DNA of 64,000 nucleotides from Pedobacter sp. ASV28 (GCF_016428855.1 NZ_JAELTN010000003.1:81348-145347), one strand, 5' to 3'; shown: positions 35,676 to 44,831, numbered from the stretch's first letter. Made by a program: numbers and translations. The notes: generated from the sequence alone by a model not told the origin.

Positions 35676-36545
35676 ATGAAAAAACTAATTATTAGCTGCC
35701 TGTTATTGATAGCAGTTAGCACAGTGCATGCCCAAGAGACCGAAGAAGTAAAGAAAGTTGTCTATCCAACAGGCTTCTCTGAGCAATTGAATGTGGTTTA
35801 CACCAAGGTTGGCGATTGGGAAGGCAAAATGGATCTTTATCTCCCTCCAAAAGAAAAAGGTCCATCGCCAATTGTGATCAATATACATGGTGGTGGTTTT
35901 AATAAGGGAAATAAAGAGTCGCAAACGGGCTTTAACAGTTTCTTTAAAAATGGGTATGCCGTAGCTAATATTGCTTACCGTTTGGTACAGGTTGCACCAG
36001 CACCTGCAGCTGTAGAAGATACACGTTGTGCGTTGATCTATTTAATCAAAAATGCAAAGGCACTAAATATCGATCCTAACAGGATTGTGATTATGGGTGG
36101 CTCTGCAGGTGGACATTTGGCTTTAATGGGTGGCTTGTTAGGCAATGATACCAAATTCGACGGCAATTGTCCTGGAGTGAAAGACGTAAAAGTTGCGGCA
36201 ATTATCGATAAATATGGAATTACAAATATTGGTGGTTGGGCAAGCCGTTCGGCTACCTGGTGGTTGGGCGATAAAGCTAAAGACCAAAAATTTATCGAAT
36301 CGGTTTCGCCCCTGTACCAGGTAAAGAAAACCAGTCCGCCCGTATTTATAGTACATGGCGATGCAGATCCAGTAGTTCCCTATCAACAATCGGTAGACTT
36401 AAAAAAGAAATTGGATGAATTTGGCATTAAAAATAAATTCATGACGATAGAAGGTGGGGAGCATGGCAAATTTCCAAAAGAGAAAAATTCGGAATTGAAC
36501 GCTGCAATTATCGATTTTTTAAAAGAATTGGGTATTCATAAATAG
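35676..36545 (+). CDS. Secreted alpha/beta-hydrolase esterase (BD-FAE/acetylesterase-like)
   Basis: This 289-residue exported protein has a signal peptide (cleavage near VHAQ, residue 20). The hydrolase fold shows the oxyanion motif NIHGGGFNKG, the nucleophile elbow GGSAGGHLA (Ser near residue 149), HGDADPVVPY with the acid Asp and EGGEHGKFP with the catalytic His. Such enzymes remove acetyl or feruloyl groups from polysaccharides. It lies between kdgF and a beta-helix gene, so an O-acetyl alginate substrate is plausible and would complement the SASA-family esterase at 30262. The 8-nt gap from kdgF implies operon membership. Confidence 0.85.
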   Translation: MKKLIISCLLLIAVSTVHAQETEEVKKVVYPTGFSEQLNVVYTKVGDWEGKMDLYLPPKEKGPSPIVINIHGGGFNKGNKESQTGFNSFFKNGYAVANIAYRLVQVAPAPAAVEDTRCALIYLIKNAKALNIDPNRIVIMGGSAGGHLALMGGLLGNDTKFDGNCPGVKDVKVAAIIDKYGITNIGGWASRSATWWLGDKAKDQKFIESVSPLYQVKKTSPPVFIVHGDADPVVPYQQSVDLKKKLDEFGIKNKFMTIEGGEHGKFPKEKNSELNAAIIDFLKELGIHK

Positions 36546-36559
36546 GAAACTACGCTTCC

Positions 36560-37585
36560 ATGCAAAAGACTTTCAATATATATATGGTTATGGCTGCTAT
36601 TGCTGTCTCAGCTTGTATAAGCGAGATGGGGTATGCAATACAGCCTTTTTTCAGTACGCCATCGAAACCAATTATTGTAACTAATAGCAGTCAGCTTAAA
36701 AGCGCATTGGCTACAGCAAAGGCTGGAGATTCGATCATATTAAAAGATGGTATTTACGACGGTAAATTTGTAATTGAAGCTGCCGCAAGTGGAACCCAAA
36801 AAGAACCAATTGTGCTTACGGGAAGTAGAGGTGCAATTCTAGATGCTGGAAATATAGAAACAGGTTATGTGCTGTATTTAAAAGCTAGCTATTGGAAGTT
36901 GAAAGGCTTTACGCTGCAAAATGGATTAAAAGGTATTGTTGCTGATGGTGCTCATTATAATGTGATAGATGGGGTATTGGTAACCCAGCTAGGGGAAGAA
37001 GGAATCCATTTAAGAGCTTTCAGCAAACATAACATCATTAAAAATTCTGAAGTGACGCATACAGGCAAGAAAAGACCAGGTTATGGCGAAGGCATCTATA
37101 TCGGATCTGCTTATAGCAATTGGGCAAAATATAGCAATGGACAACCAGACCAATGCGATTCGAACCAGGTTTTGAATAATAAACTAGGGCCTTATATCAC
37201 TGCCGAATGCATCGACATTAAAGAAGGAACAACAGGAGGGATTATTAGAGGTAATACTTTCGAAGCGCAAGGCATTACGGGAGAAAATAGTGCAGACAGT
37301 TGGATTGATGTAAAAGGAAACCATTACCTCATCGAAAATAATATTGGGCATAATACACCACCTTCGGTATTGTTAGATGGCTATCAGGTAAACTGTGCTT
37401 ATGAAGGATGGGGCTCTTATAATAAGTTTAAAAATAACGTCAGTAATGTAAATGCTGAAGGTTATGGTATCTACATAAAATTAAAAAGTAGTAAAGGAGA
37501 AGCTGTAGGCAATGAGGTTTATGCTGACAATAAAGTAGTAAATGCTGTTAAGGGCATTACAAATATTCAACTGACTAATAAATAA
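36560..37585 (+). CDS. Secreted right-handed beta-helix protein, candidate alginate lyase or epimerase-like
   Basis: This 341-residue exported protein has an N-terminal hydrophobic signal. It opens with the PL6-like phrase VTNSSQLKSALATAKAGDSIILKDGIYDG, after which parallel beta-helix coils (for example NVIDGVLV, NIIKNSEV, GIIRGNTF, YLIENNIG, NKFKNNVS) fill the rest. The segment AECIDIKEGTTGG, then SADSWIDVKGN, recurs in secreted beta-helix proteins of polysaccharide loci. The paired Lys/Arg of PL6 (SIKSG...RHG) seen in the two PL6 enzymes of this locus is absent, so it belongs to another family. It sits 14 nt after the esterase gene and 3 nt before the MFS gene. Confidence 0.65.
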   Translation: MQKTFNIYMVMAAIAVSACISEMGYAIQPFFSTPSKPIIVTNSSQLKSALATAKAGDSIILKDGIYDGKFVIEAAASGTQKEPIVLTGSRGAILDAGNIETGYVLYLKASYWKLKGFTLQNGLKGIVADGAHYNVIDGVLVTQLGEEGIHLRAFSKHNIIKNSEVTHTGKKRPGYGEGIYIGSAYSNWAKYSNGQPDQCDSNQVLNNKLGPYITAECIDIKEGTTGGIIRGNTFEAQGITGENSADSWIDVKGNHYLIENNIGHNTPPSVLLDGYQVNCAYEGWGSYNKFKNNVSNVNAEGYGIYIKLKSSKGEAVGNEVYADNKVVNAVKGITNIQLTNK

Positions 37586-37588
37586 AAT

Positions 37589-38869
37589 ATGAAAGTAAAA
37601 GGGTTAAGGTGGTGGATTATTTCCCTCATTGGATTGGCAACAGTAATCAACTATATTGACAGAAGTGCCATTAACATTCTTTGGCCTTACATTTACAAGG
37701 AATTTGGCATTGCCGATGTAGACAATAAAAGTGCGCTGGCATTAATCACTACCTTTTTTATGATTGCCTATGCTTTAGGGCAAACTTTTACTGGTAAACT
37801 GATGGATGCCATTGGTACCCGTTTAGGTATGACGATATCAATTGTGGGCTGGAGTATTTCTATTGCACTTCACGCTTTTGCAAAATCGTTACTGTCTTTC
37901 AATGTATTTAGGTTTATGCTTGGTTTCAGTGAGGCTGGAAATTGGCCTGGGGCCACCAAAAGCAATGCCGAATGGTTTCCTGCTAAAGAAAGAGGTATTG
38001 CACAGGGTATTTTTGGTGCTGGTGCATCGTTGGGTTCAGTAGTTTCAGCGCCTATTATTGCAGCATTATACCTTATTTTCGGTTGGAAAATGACTTTCGT
38101 ACTCATTGCAGTTTTGGGATTGATATGGATTGTTCCCTGGTTGTACATCAACAAAGGAACACCAGATAAACACCCTTGGCTAACCGATGAAGAACGAGCG
38201 CATATTTTGGCAAAGCCAGAAGCCAAGGAAATAGAAACAGTAGTGGAAGAAGCACCGGTATTAACTTGGAGAGAGCTGTTAAAATTCAGGAATACTTGGG
38301 GCATCATTACCGGTAGATTCTTCATAGATCCAGTTTGGTGGCTATTTGTCACCTGGTTGCCAACTTTCTTGAAAGAGCAATTCATGTTCGATATTAAGCA
38401 GATCGGTGCTTTTACCTGGGTGCCCTATTTATTTGCTGCTATTGGCAGTTTAGTGGGCGGCTACCATGCATCGCTACAAATTAGAAAAGGAGTGGAACCA
38501 CAAAAAGCCCGTAAAAATGCCATAGCGGTAGGAAGTATAATCATGTTGGCCTCTTTGGTAGCCATCGTTTATCAGCTGGGCAATTTAAAGGAAACACCAA
38601 TATTGGCCATGATTTTAATTGGTTTAACCTTATTTGGCTTTCAATATCTTATAGGTAATATCCAAACCTTGCCAAGTGATTATTTCAATGGTAAAAATGT
38701 AGGTACCGTTGCGGGTATGGGCGGTACGGCGGCAGTGGCAGGTACGCTGCTCACCACATGGGCAGTTCCTGTAATTACCCAAACAAGCTATGTGTCATTC
38801 TTTGTATTGGCTGCCGTTCTGGTACCGGTATCATGGTTGTGCATTAAATATATATCATCAAAAAAATAA
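37589..38869 (+). CDS. MFS hexuronate-type transporter (anion:cation symporter family)
   Basis: This 426-residue inner-membrane transporter has 12 predicted helices and ExuT/GudP-like motifs: RSAINILWPYI, GKLMDAIGTRLGM (loop 2-3 motif), GFSEAGNWPGATKSNAEWFP and ERGIAQGIFGAGASLG. This subfamily imports sugar acids such as hexuronates and, in alginate loci, unsaturated uronate or DEH. The central loop around residues 195-225 is acidic. Its gaps of 3 nt before and 19 nt after place it in the kdgF operon. Confidence 0.92.
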   Translation: MKVKGLRWWIISLIGLATVINYIDRSAINILWPYIYKEFGIADVDNKSALALITTFFMIAYALGQTFTGKLMDAIGTRLGMTISIVGWSISIALHAFAKSLLSFNVFRFMLGFSEAGNWPGATKSNAEWFPAKERGIAQGIFGAGASLGSVVSAPIIAALYLIFGWKMTFVLIAVLGLIWIVPWLYINKGTPDKHPWLTDEERAHILAKPEAKEIETVVEEAPVLTWRELLKFRNTWGIITGRFFIDPVWWLFVTWLPTFLKEQFMFDIKQIGAFTWVPYLFAAIGSLVGGYHASLQIRKGVEPQKARKNAIAVGSIIMLASLVAIVYQLGNLKETPILAMILIGLTLFGFQYLIGNIQTLPSDYFNGKNVGTVAGMGGTAAVAGTLLTTWAVPVITQTSYVSFFVLAAVLVPVSWLCIKYISSKK

Positions 38870-38888
38870 AAAATTAAATAATAACAGT

Positions 38889-39641
38889 ATGCGTTTAAAA
38901 AACAAAGTTGCGATAGTTTCTGGAGGTTCTAGAGACATAGGAAGAGCCGTTTCTTTACAGTTGGCAAAAGAAGGAGCTAAGGTGGTTGTAAATTATTTCG
39001 ACAGTAAAGAGCTAGCTGATGAAACCTTGAAATTGATACAAGATTTAGGTGGCGAAGCGATTGCTGTACAAGCTGATATGACTAAAGCTGCAGAAGTTGA
39101 TGCCTTGGTAGCCAAAGCTAAAGCAGCTTTTGGTGAAGAAATTCACGTATTGGTAAACGTTGTTGGTGGTTTGGTTGCCCGTAAAACAACAGCAGAGATG
39201 GACGAAGATTTCTGGGATTTCGTAATGAATGTAAACTTAAAATCTGTATTCTTGGCTGTTAAAGCGGTATCTCCTTTCATGCCAGCAGGTTCATCAATTA
39301 TCAACTTCTCTTCATTAGCCGCGAGAGATGGCGGTGGCCCGGGTGCAAGTGCTTATGCTACCTCAAAAGGTGCAGTAATGACTTACACAAGATCATTGGC
39401 GAAAGAATTTGGACCAAAAGGTATTCGTGTAAATGCTTTAGCACCAGGTATGATTGCTACCACTTTCCATGATACTTTTACCAAATCGGAAGTGAGAACT
39501 AACGTAGCAAACGCTACCGCATTAAAAAGAGAAGGTGATGCTAAAGAAGTTGCCGATGTGGTAGCTTACCTAGCTTCTGATGAGTCGAGTTTCTTAACCG
39601 GAAACAATATCGATATCAACGGTGGTTTAGCATTCTCATAA
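38889..39641 (+). CDS. SDR-family DEH reductase
   Basis: This 250-residue cytoplasmic protein starts at ATG 38889 with MRLKNKVAIVSGGSRDIGRA, the Rossmann TGxxxGxG variant. The catalytic set Ser-Tyr-Lys is visible in NFSSLAARDGGGPGASAYATS then KGA. SDRs in alginate loci reduce 4-deoxy-L-erythro-5-hexoseulose uronate to 2-keto-3-deoxygluconate with NAD(P)H, the expected role here. The frame is open upstream to 38790, but that start lies within the MFS gene in another frame and would break the nucleotide-binding N-terminus, so it is rejected. It ends the operon before a palindromic repeat. Confidence 0.9.
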   Translation: MRLKNKVAIVSGGSRDIGRAVSLQLAKEGAKVVVNYFDSKELADETLKLIQDLGGEAIAVQADMTKAAEVDALVAKAKAAFGEEIHVLVNVVGGLVARKTTAEMDEDFWDFVMNVNLKSVFLAVKAVSPFMPAGSSIINFSSLAARDGGGPGASAYATSKGAVMTYTRSLAKEFGPKGIRVNALAPGMIATTFHDTFTKSEVRTNVANATALKREGDAKEVADVVAYLASDESSFLTGNNIDINGGLAFS

Positions 39642-39660
39642 TCACAAATCTTCTCTAAAT

Positions 39661-39738
39661 TCGTCATTGCGAGTTTACGACGCAATCTTAAAGCGAGTAT
39701 TTTTAAGATTGCTTCGGCATTCCTTCTCGCAATGACGA
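39661..39738. repeat. Nested palindromic intergenic element
   Basis: The outer arms TCGTCATTGCGAG (39661-39673) and CTCGCAATGACGA (39726-39738) are exact complements. Inner arms GCAATCTTAAA (39682-39692) and TTTAAGATTGC (39702-39712) form a second hairpin within. The GTCATTGCGAG/CTCGCAATGAC pair is a familiar dispersed element in Bacteroidota genomes. In RNA it could also act as a terminator or boundary for the kdgF operon. Confidence 0.8.
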
Positions 39739-39875
39739 TTAAGTTACATCTAACCAAATACCGAAAAACTAAACCACCAACAAACCAAATACAAAGAACC
39801 AAATTTCACCAACCCCATTATAACATTCGTTTTTCTCGCTTCTCAGCAAAATTTTTAAATAGTTCTAGTATTTTT

Positions 39876-39928
39876 TTTGATTACAAATAATAATTATATA
39901 TTTGGTTTACCAATTTTTGGTTTACCAA
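39876..39928 (+). promoter_or_regulatory. susC promoter with tandem GntR operators
   Basis: TATATTTG at 39897-39904 is the -7 element, with TTTG at 39876-39879 (17-nt spacer). Operators TTGGTTTACCAA at 39902-39913 and 39917-39928 are 15 bp apart, the first fused to the -7 element. The arrangement is the same as at 25584 and 32257. Confidence 0.85.
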
Positions 39929-39989
39929 TTTTTGATGCAGACAACTGTATAGTTGATGCGAGCTAACCAACATATAAAACTGATTTGCT

Positions 39990-42900
39990 ATGACATTAAA
40001 AAATCGCGTTAGCAGCGTTGTTTTTTTACTGCTATGCTTACTCTCATTTGGGGTAAGTGCACAGACGGTAAAGATAAAGGGCGTTGTTAAATCTGAAGAT
40101 GGACAGGGTATCCCTGGAGTTTCGGTGACCATCAAAGATACTAATAAAGGAGTTTCTACTAATGAAAAAGGTGAGTATGAAATCTCTGTTCAGAAGGGAA
40201 AGATACTTGAATTTAAGTCTTTAGGATATAAAGTTCATTTACAGGGGGTGGCCAATGCCACTACTATAGATGTTACTTTGGTAGAGGACATCAGTTCCAT
40301 GAACGAAGTATTGGTAGTGGGATATGGAACCCAGAAAAAATCTACGATCAGCTCTGCGGTAAGCAAGCTCGAAAATAAAAACCTCGATGAAATTCCTACT
40401 TCCAGGTTAGATAATGCTTTGATCGGTAAAATTGCAGGTCTTACCGTACAAAATAACAGTTCTGAAGCTGGTTCTGATCCAACTTTGCGCATTAGGGGGG
40501 CAAGTTCCATTAATGCCAATGCAGATCCTTTGGTCGTTGTAGATGGCCATCCTATTGCAGATGGTTTATCTTTTATCAATCCCTATGATGTAGAATCTAT
40601 AGAGGTATTGAAAGATGCCGCTTCCTCTGCTATTTATGGTTCCAGAGGTGCTAATGGGGTAATTTTGGTAACCACTAAAAAAGGGGTTGCCGATAAGCCT
40701 AAGTTCTCGGTAAAATCTTATTACGGTCTGAAAGAGGCCTATAAAGTGTATCCAATTTTATCCACTACAGAATATACCCAATTGCTTTTTGCAGAAGCAG
40801 CCTTAAGGCAGAATGATCCAAGTGTTCCTGCAAATGCAAAGAATATCATTAACAATAACGAAAGGGCAGCCTATATTATAGAGAACCAGATCAGTGGTTC
40901 ACCAACCGATTGGCAGCAAGAAGCATTGCGTAATGCAGGTATTTACAACCTTCAGCTGAATGCAGCGGGCGGTAAAAAAGATTTAAGATATTACGTTTCT
41001 GGAAACTTGCAACAAGACCAGGGCGTGATGAAGGACAGTGAAAATAATAAAGGAAACATTCGTGTAAAATTAGATGTTAACCTTTCGCCGAAATTGATGT
41101 TAAATGTAAATATCAATCCAACCTATACTAAAGTTCAACGTCCGGCAGAGAACTTTACCAACTATTATAGGTTCCCATCGTTTTTGCCGGTTTACCATTC
41201 TGCATTTACGGCTGCTTTCGTTAACCAGAACTCGCAATGGGCAAATTTAAGAGCAGGCGATTGGGCACAGGCACGTCATTTTACCAACCTTACTTATGCA
41301 GGTACAATGCCTGATGGTTCTTTCTGGCAAAGTACTGGAGCAGTGTCTCCTTTCTCTTCTACCAATAATACACCCTTATCCCATGCAGAAAGAGAAGATC
41401 GGTTTTCCGAGAGCTATCGTTTTCAGGGAGGTACCGATTTAACCTATAACCCTACCAAGAATCTTTCATTTAAAACATCGCTAGGTGCTTATTATCTTGC
41501 CAGAGAAGATAAAACGTTGATCAGAAGCGAAGCCCGTAAAGATGGCGATGTAAACTCGGCAACCATAACTACCGCTAATACCATAGACATTTTGTGGGAA
41601 AATACCATGAACTATACCAAAAGCTATGGCAATCATAACTTTAAGGGCTTGTTAGGTTTTACCGTACAAAGAAACTCGCTCAATGGTTCACAGCAAATAG
41701 GGTATAACTTTCCGTCAGATGATTTTACTACCCTAAATCAGGCAGCCTACTTTGATCAGGCACCTATTTTACCTGTAAATGTAAAAACAGGCTTGATCTC
41801 TTATCTAGGACGTATTAATTATGACTATCAGGGTAAATATATTGCTTCGGCTAGTTTACGTACCGATGAGAGCTCAATTTTTGGCCCTGGAAATAGGAGA
41901 GGATGGTTTCCGGCTTTTTCTGCCGGTTGGAACATAGCCAGCGAATCTTTTATGAAGAATAGTAGGAAATGGCTTGAAAGTTTGAAGTTGAGGGCTAGTT
42001 ATGGCGAAACAGGTAATAATAGAATTACGCCATTTTCATATCTAGATTTATTGTTTAGGTCAAATTATGTATTTGGAGAAAGCACCGGACAGGTTAGTCC
42101 TGGACAATCGCCAAATAACGTGGTCACCTATGGTGCTGATATTACTTGGGAAACTACACGATCAACCAATATTGGTTTAGATATCGGGTTGTTTAAAAAC
42201 AAAATACAGTTAAGCTTGGAATATTATCGTTCAATTACCGATAAATTATTATTACAACAATCGCAACAGGCCATCACAGGATCCGATTCTTTCTGGACCA
42301 ATAATGGAAGAATAAGAAACCAGGGTTTTGAGATAGAGCTTACTTCCAACAACATTGGTAACAAAAACTTTAACTGGACAACGTCCTTGAATGTGGCCGC
42401 AAATAGAAATAAATTACTTAAACTAGGTGGAGATGAACCTTATTTGTTCAACTACGGAGAACGTAGTGAAATATATGCTTCTATTGTTGGTCAGCCCTAT
42501 GTACAGTTCTATGGATATAAAACCGATGGCGTTTGGCTTTCTCAAGCAGATGCAGACGCAGCAGTAGCCAGTGGACAAACTTCTGTTCTGCAGGGTTATT
42601 TTGCAGCGGGAGGAGTAAAATTAAAGGATGTTAATGGCGACAATAAAATTGATGTTAATGACCGGGTAATCATAGGCTCTCCATTTCCAGATTTCACCTG
42701 GGGCTTAACCAACACCTTCAGGTATAAAAAGTTCGACCTGAATATCCTGATGCAGGGTTCGCAGGGAGGACAACTGATCAATGGCGACTTGTATTATAAT
42801 GAATCGAAAAGACAGAATGAGAATTATATTAAAAATAGATGGGTAAGTCCGGCAAATCCAGGCGATGGTAAAACACCTTATTTTACCAATGGTATCGGGG

Positions 42901-43196
42901 CAGATTTACTGTTGACTGATTATGGTGTAGAAAGTGCCTCTTATGCTTACTTGCGTAATATTATTTTGGGCTATACTTTGCCAGCAAAGGCACTTAAAAA
43001 GTATAAGATAAATAGCTTAAGATTGTACACTTCAGTAGATAATGTATTTTTCATTACCGGAAGCTCTTATCGGGGCATTAATCCAGAAGCAAGGGTAACC
43101 TCAGCTTCTTACGCTTCTCCTGTAATTTCCGGTTATCAAAGGGGAGGTTTCCCAGTTAACCGTACTTATACTTTTGGTCTTGATTTTAACTTCTAA
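39990..43196 (+). CDS. SusC-like TonB-dependent glycan transporter
   Basis: This 1068-residue outer-membrane protein has a signal peptide ending near VSAQ (residue 24). A carboxypeptidase-regulatory-like domain follows (GVVKSEDGQGIPGVSVTIKD), then a TonB box (NEVLVVGYGTQKK) and a plug with IEVLKDAASSAIYGSRGANG, then VILVTTKKG. The barrel ends with a terminal Phe (FGLDFNF). It works with the SusD lipoprotein directly downstream (12-nt gap) to import oligosaccharides, here most likely alginate oligomers. Expression should be controlled by the GntR operators in its promoter and not by a sigma/anti-sigma pair, as no N-terminal signalling domain is present. Confidence 0.96.
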   Translation: MTLKNRVSSVVFLLLCLLSFGVSAQTVKIKGVVKSEDGQGIPGVSVTIKDTNKGVSTNEKGEYEISVQKGKILEFKSLGYKVHLQGVANATTIDVTLVEDISSMNEVLVVGYGTQKKSTISSAVSKLENKNLDEIPTSRLDNALIGKIAGLTVQNNSSEAGSDPTLRIRGASSINANADPLVVVDGHPIADGLSFINPYDVESIEVLKDAASSAIYGSRGANGVILVTTKKGVADKPKFSVKSYYGLKEAYKVYPILSTTEYTQLLFAEAALRQNDPSVPANAKNIINNNERAAYIIENQISGSPTDWQQEALRNAGIYNLQLNAAGGKKDLRYYVSGNLQQDQGVMKDSENNKGNIRVKLDVNLSPKLMLNVNINPTYTKVQRPAENFTNYYRFPSFLPVYHSAFTAAFVNQNSQWANLRAGDWAQARHFTNLTYAGTMPDGSFWQSTGAVSPFSSTNNTPLSHAEREDRFSESYRFQGGTDLTYNPTKNLSFKTSLGAYYLAREDKTLIRSEARKDGDVNSATITTANTIDILWENTMNYTKSYGNHNFKGLLGFTVQRNSLNGSQQIGYNFPSDDFTTLNQAAYFDQAPILPVNVKTGLISYLGRINYDYQGKYIASASLRTDESSIFGPGNRRGWFPAFSAGWNIASESFMKNSRKWLESLKLRASYGETGNNRITPFSYLDLLFRSNYVFGESTGQVSPGQSPNNVVTYGADITWETTRSTNIGLDIGLFKNKIQLSLEYYRSITDKLLLQQSQQAITGSDSFWTNNGRIRNQGFEIELTSNNIGNKNFNWTTSLNVAANRNKLLKLGGDEPYLFNYGERSEIYASIVGQPYVQFYGYKTDGVWLSQADADAAVASGQTSVLQGYFAAGGVKLKDVNGDNKIDVNDRVIIGSPFPDFTWGLTNTFRYKKFDLNILMQGSQGGQLINGDLYYNESKRQNENYIKNRWVSPANPGDGKTPYFTNGIGADLLLTDYGVESASYAYLRNIILGYTLPAKALKKYKINSLRLYTSVDNVFFITGSSYRGINPEARVTSASYASPVISGYQRGGFPVNRTYTFGLDFNF

Positions 43197-43208
43197 TACC
43201 ATCATATC

Positions 43209-44819
43209 ATGAAACAAATTAAAAAAATATCAATCCGCTTCATCATTGTGGTATCATTGGTCATTGCTTTTACCTCATGTAAAAAATTGGTAGATCAAGA
43301 GCCCATATCAAATGAGGCTGTAAAAGATTATTATAAAAATTATAAGGAAGTTAATGTAGCCCTCACAGGATGTTACAATGGTATGCAAGAACCATTGACC
43401 AATGAATGGCAGTTTACCGAGCTAAGAAGCGATAATGCCCGTCAGCGTTCGGTAAATAGTACCACGAATGTCAATATGGAACTAAATGTGCTTAACCTTT
43501 ATACTGCTGGTCCACAGCATCAGCAGATTTATAATTATTGGTTAAGCATGTACAAGAATATCCGTAACGTAAATTACGTATTAAGGAGCTTGGGCGTAAC
43601 CTACGAAAATAACCAATTGGTATTTGGCACGCCAACAGCCGATGTTACAGAAGCGCAACGAAATGAATTGGTTGGACAAGCTTTGTTCATTAGGGCTTAT
43701 CATTATTTTAACTTGGTACGTTTGTATGGAGGGGTGTTCTTGGTCACCAAACCTTTAACAGCGGCGGAAGCCAGAAAGGTAAATCGTTCTTCAGTTAACG
43801 ATTGCTATAATTTGATTATAAAAGACTTGGAGGCTGCAGCTACCTTGGCCAGTGCTAAACCATATGGCCAGATCGTCAGTACCGATCTGGGCAGGGCAAA
43901 TGCTTGGTCGGCTAAAGCCTTATTGGCCAAAGTTTACCTTACTTTACCTGTACCACGTGCAGCAGATGCCCTGACCCTGCTGAATGAGGTAATTGCCAAT
44001 AGTGGATATGGTTTAGAAAGCAACTTTTCTAGGGTATTCTCTATTAATAATGAAATGAATAAAGAGATTTTGTTCGCCGTAAGGTATAAGGCTGGTCTGG
44101 TAGGTTTAGGAAATCCAATGGCCAACCTTTTTGCTCCGGCAAGTAGTGGTGATGCTGTAATTAATGGCGATGGAAGTGGTTTTAATTACCCTACAACAAG
44201 TATTTATGGCGCATTTACCACAAGTACCACCGGTTTCTCTGATGCCCGTAGGGATGTAACGGTTGCTGTTTATGCCAACAGTACCACACCGTATTATGTA
44301 AATAAGTTCTTTTCTAAAGTGGTGGTAGCAGGAGATGCGGAAAATGATTTTACCGTAATTCGTTTTTCTGATGTGTTATTGATGAAAGCTGAAGCACAGG
44401 GCTACGATGGTGCAGCAGGTTCTTCGGTGGGCCTAATTAACCAAATTAGGGAAAGGGCAGGCGCTGGAAATTATACTACAGGCACCTTCACCTCTGCATT
44501 TTATAAATATCCGGCATCAGGCACCGCATCGATTGCCAGCAGTGCAGATTTTCAAACAGCTTTGCTGAAGGAAAGGCGTCTTGAGTTTGCTTTTGAGAAC
44601 CAGCGTTTATTTGATTTAATGAGATTTGGCCAGGCAGTAACGACTATGCAGGCCCATTATGCAGCAGAATACAGTGCTTATTATAGCAGGTTTAGCCCAA
44701 CAATCCCTCTACCTACCTTACAGGCCAATGTAAATACCGATAAGTTGTTGTTGCCTATTCCGCAAAGAGAGATTGATACGAATACCGAAATAAAAATTCC
44801 ACAAAATCCAGGATATTAA
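43209..44819 (+). CDS. SusD-like glycan-binding lipoprotein
   Basis: This 536-residue lipoprotein has lipobox AFTSC (Cys at about residue 22) followed by KKLVDQEP, typical of SusD. TPR-like helices carry the family segments LVGQALFIRAYHYFNLVRLYGG and LINQIRERAGAGNY, and the C-terminal LLKERRLEFAFENQRLFDLM then RFGQ. It caps the SusC channel and delivers oligosaccharide. It is encoded 12 nt after susC and 12 nt before the next lipoprotein gene. Confidence 0.95.
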   Translation: MKQIKKISIRFIIVVSLVIAFTSCKKLVDQEPISNEAVKDYYKNYKEVNVALTGCYNGMQEPLTNEWQFTELRSDNARQRSVNSTTNVNMELNVLNLYTAGPQHQQIYNYWLSMYKNIRNVNYVLRSLGVTYENNQLVFGTPTADVTEAQRNELVGQALFIRAYHYFNLVRLYGGVFLVTKPLTAAEARKVNRSSVNDCYNLIIKDLEAAATLASAKPYGQIVSTDLGRANAWSAKALLAKVYLTLPVPRAADALTLLNEVIANSGYGLESNFSRVFSINNEMNKEILFAVRYKAGLVGLGNPMANLFAPASSGDAVINGDGSGFNYPTTSIYGAFTTSTTGFSDARRDVTVAVYANSTTPYYVNKFFSKVVVAGDAENDFTVIRFSDVLLMKAEAQGYDGAAGSSVGLINQIRERAGAGNYTTGTFTSAFYKYPASGTASIASSADFQTALLKERRLEFAFENQRLFDLMRFGQAVTTMQAHYAAEYSAYYSRFSPTIPLPTLQANVNTDKLLLPIPQREIDTNTEIKIPQNPGY

Positions 44820-44831
44820 AAAATTGAACAA

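Larger units (their letters stand above)
39642..39989. other. Intergenic stretch: palindromic repeat and susC promoter region
   Basis: The 348-nt gap between the SDR and susC genes holds a nested palindromic element at 39661-39738 and, after a low-complexity stretch, the susC promoter with paired GntR operators at 39876-39928. The remaining 60 nt before susC form the untranslated leader, in which I see no further structure. Confidence 0.6.

Noticed and set aside
38790..38888. Upstream in-frame start of the SDR gene inside the MFS gene
   Set aside because: It would put 33 unrelated residues before the Rossmann motif, and its codons belong to the overlapping MFS reading frame.
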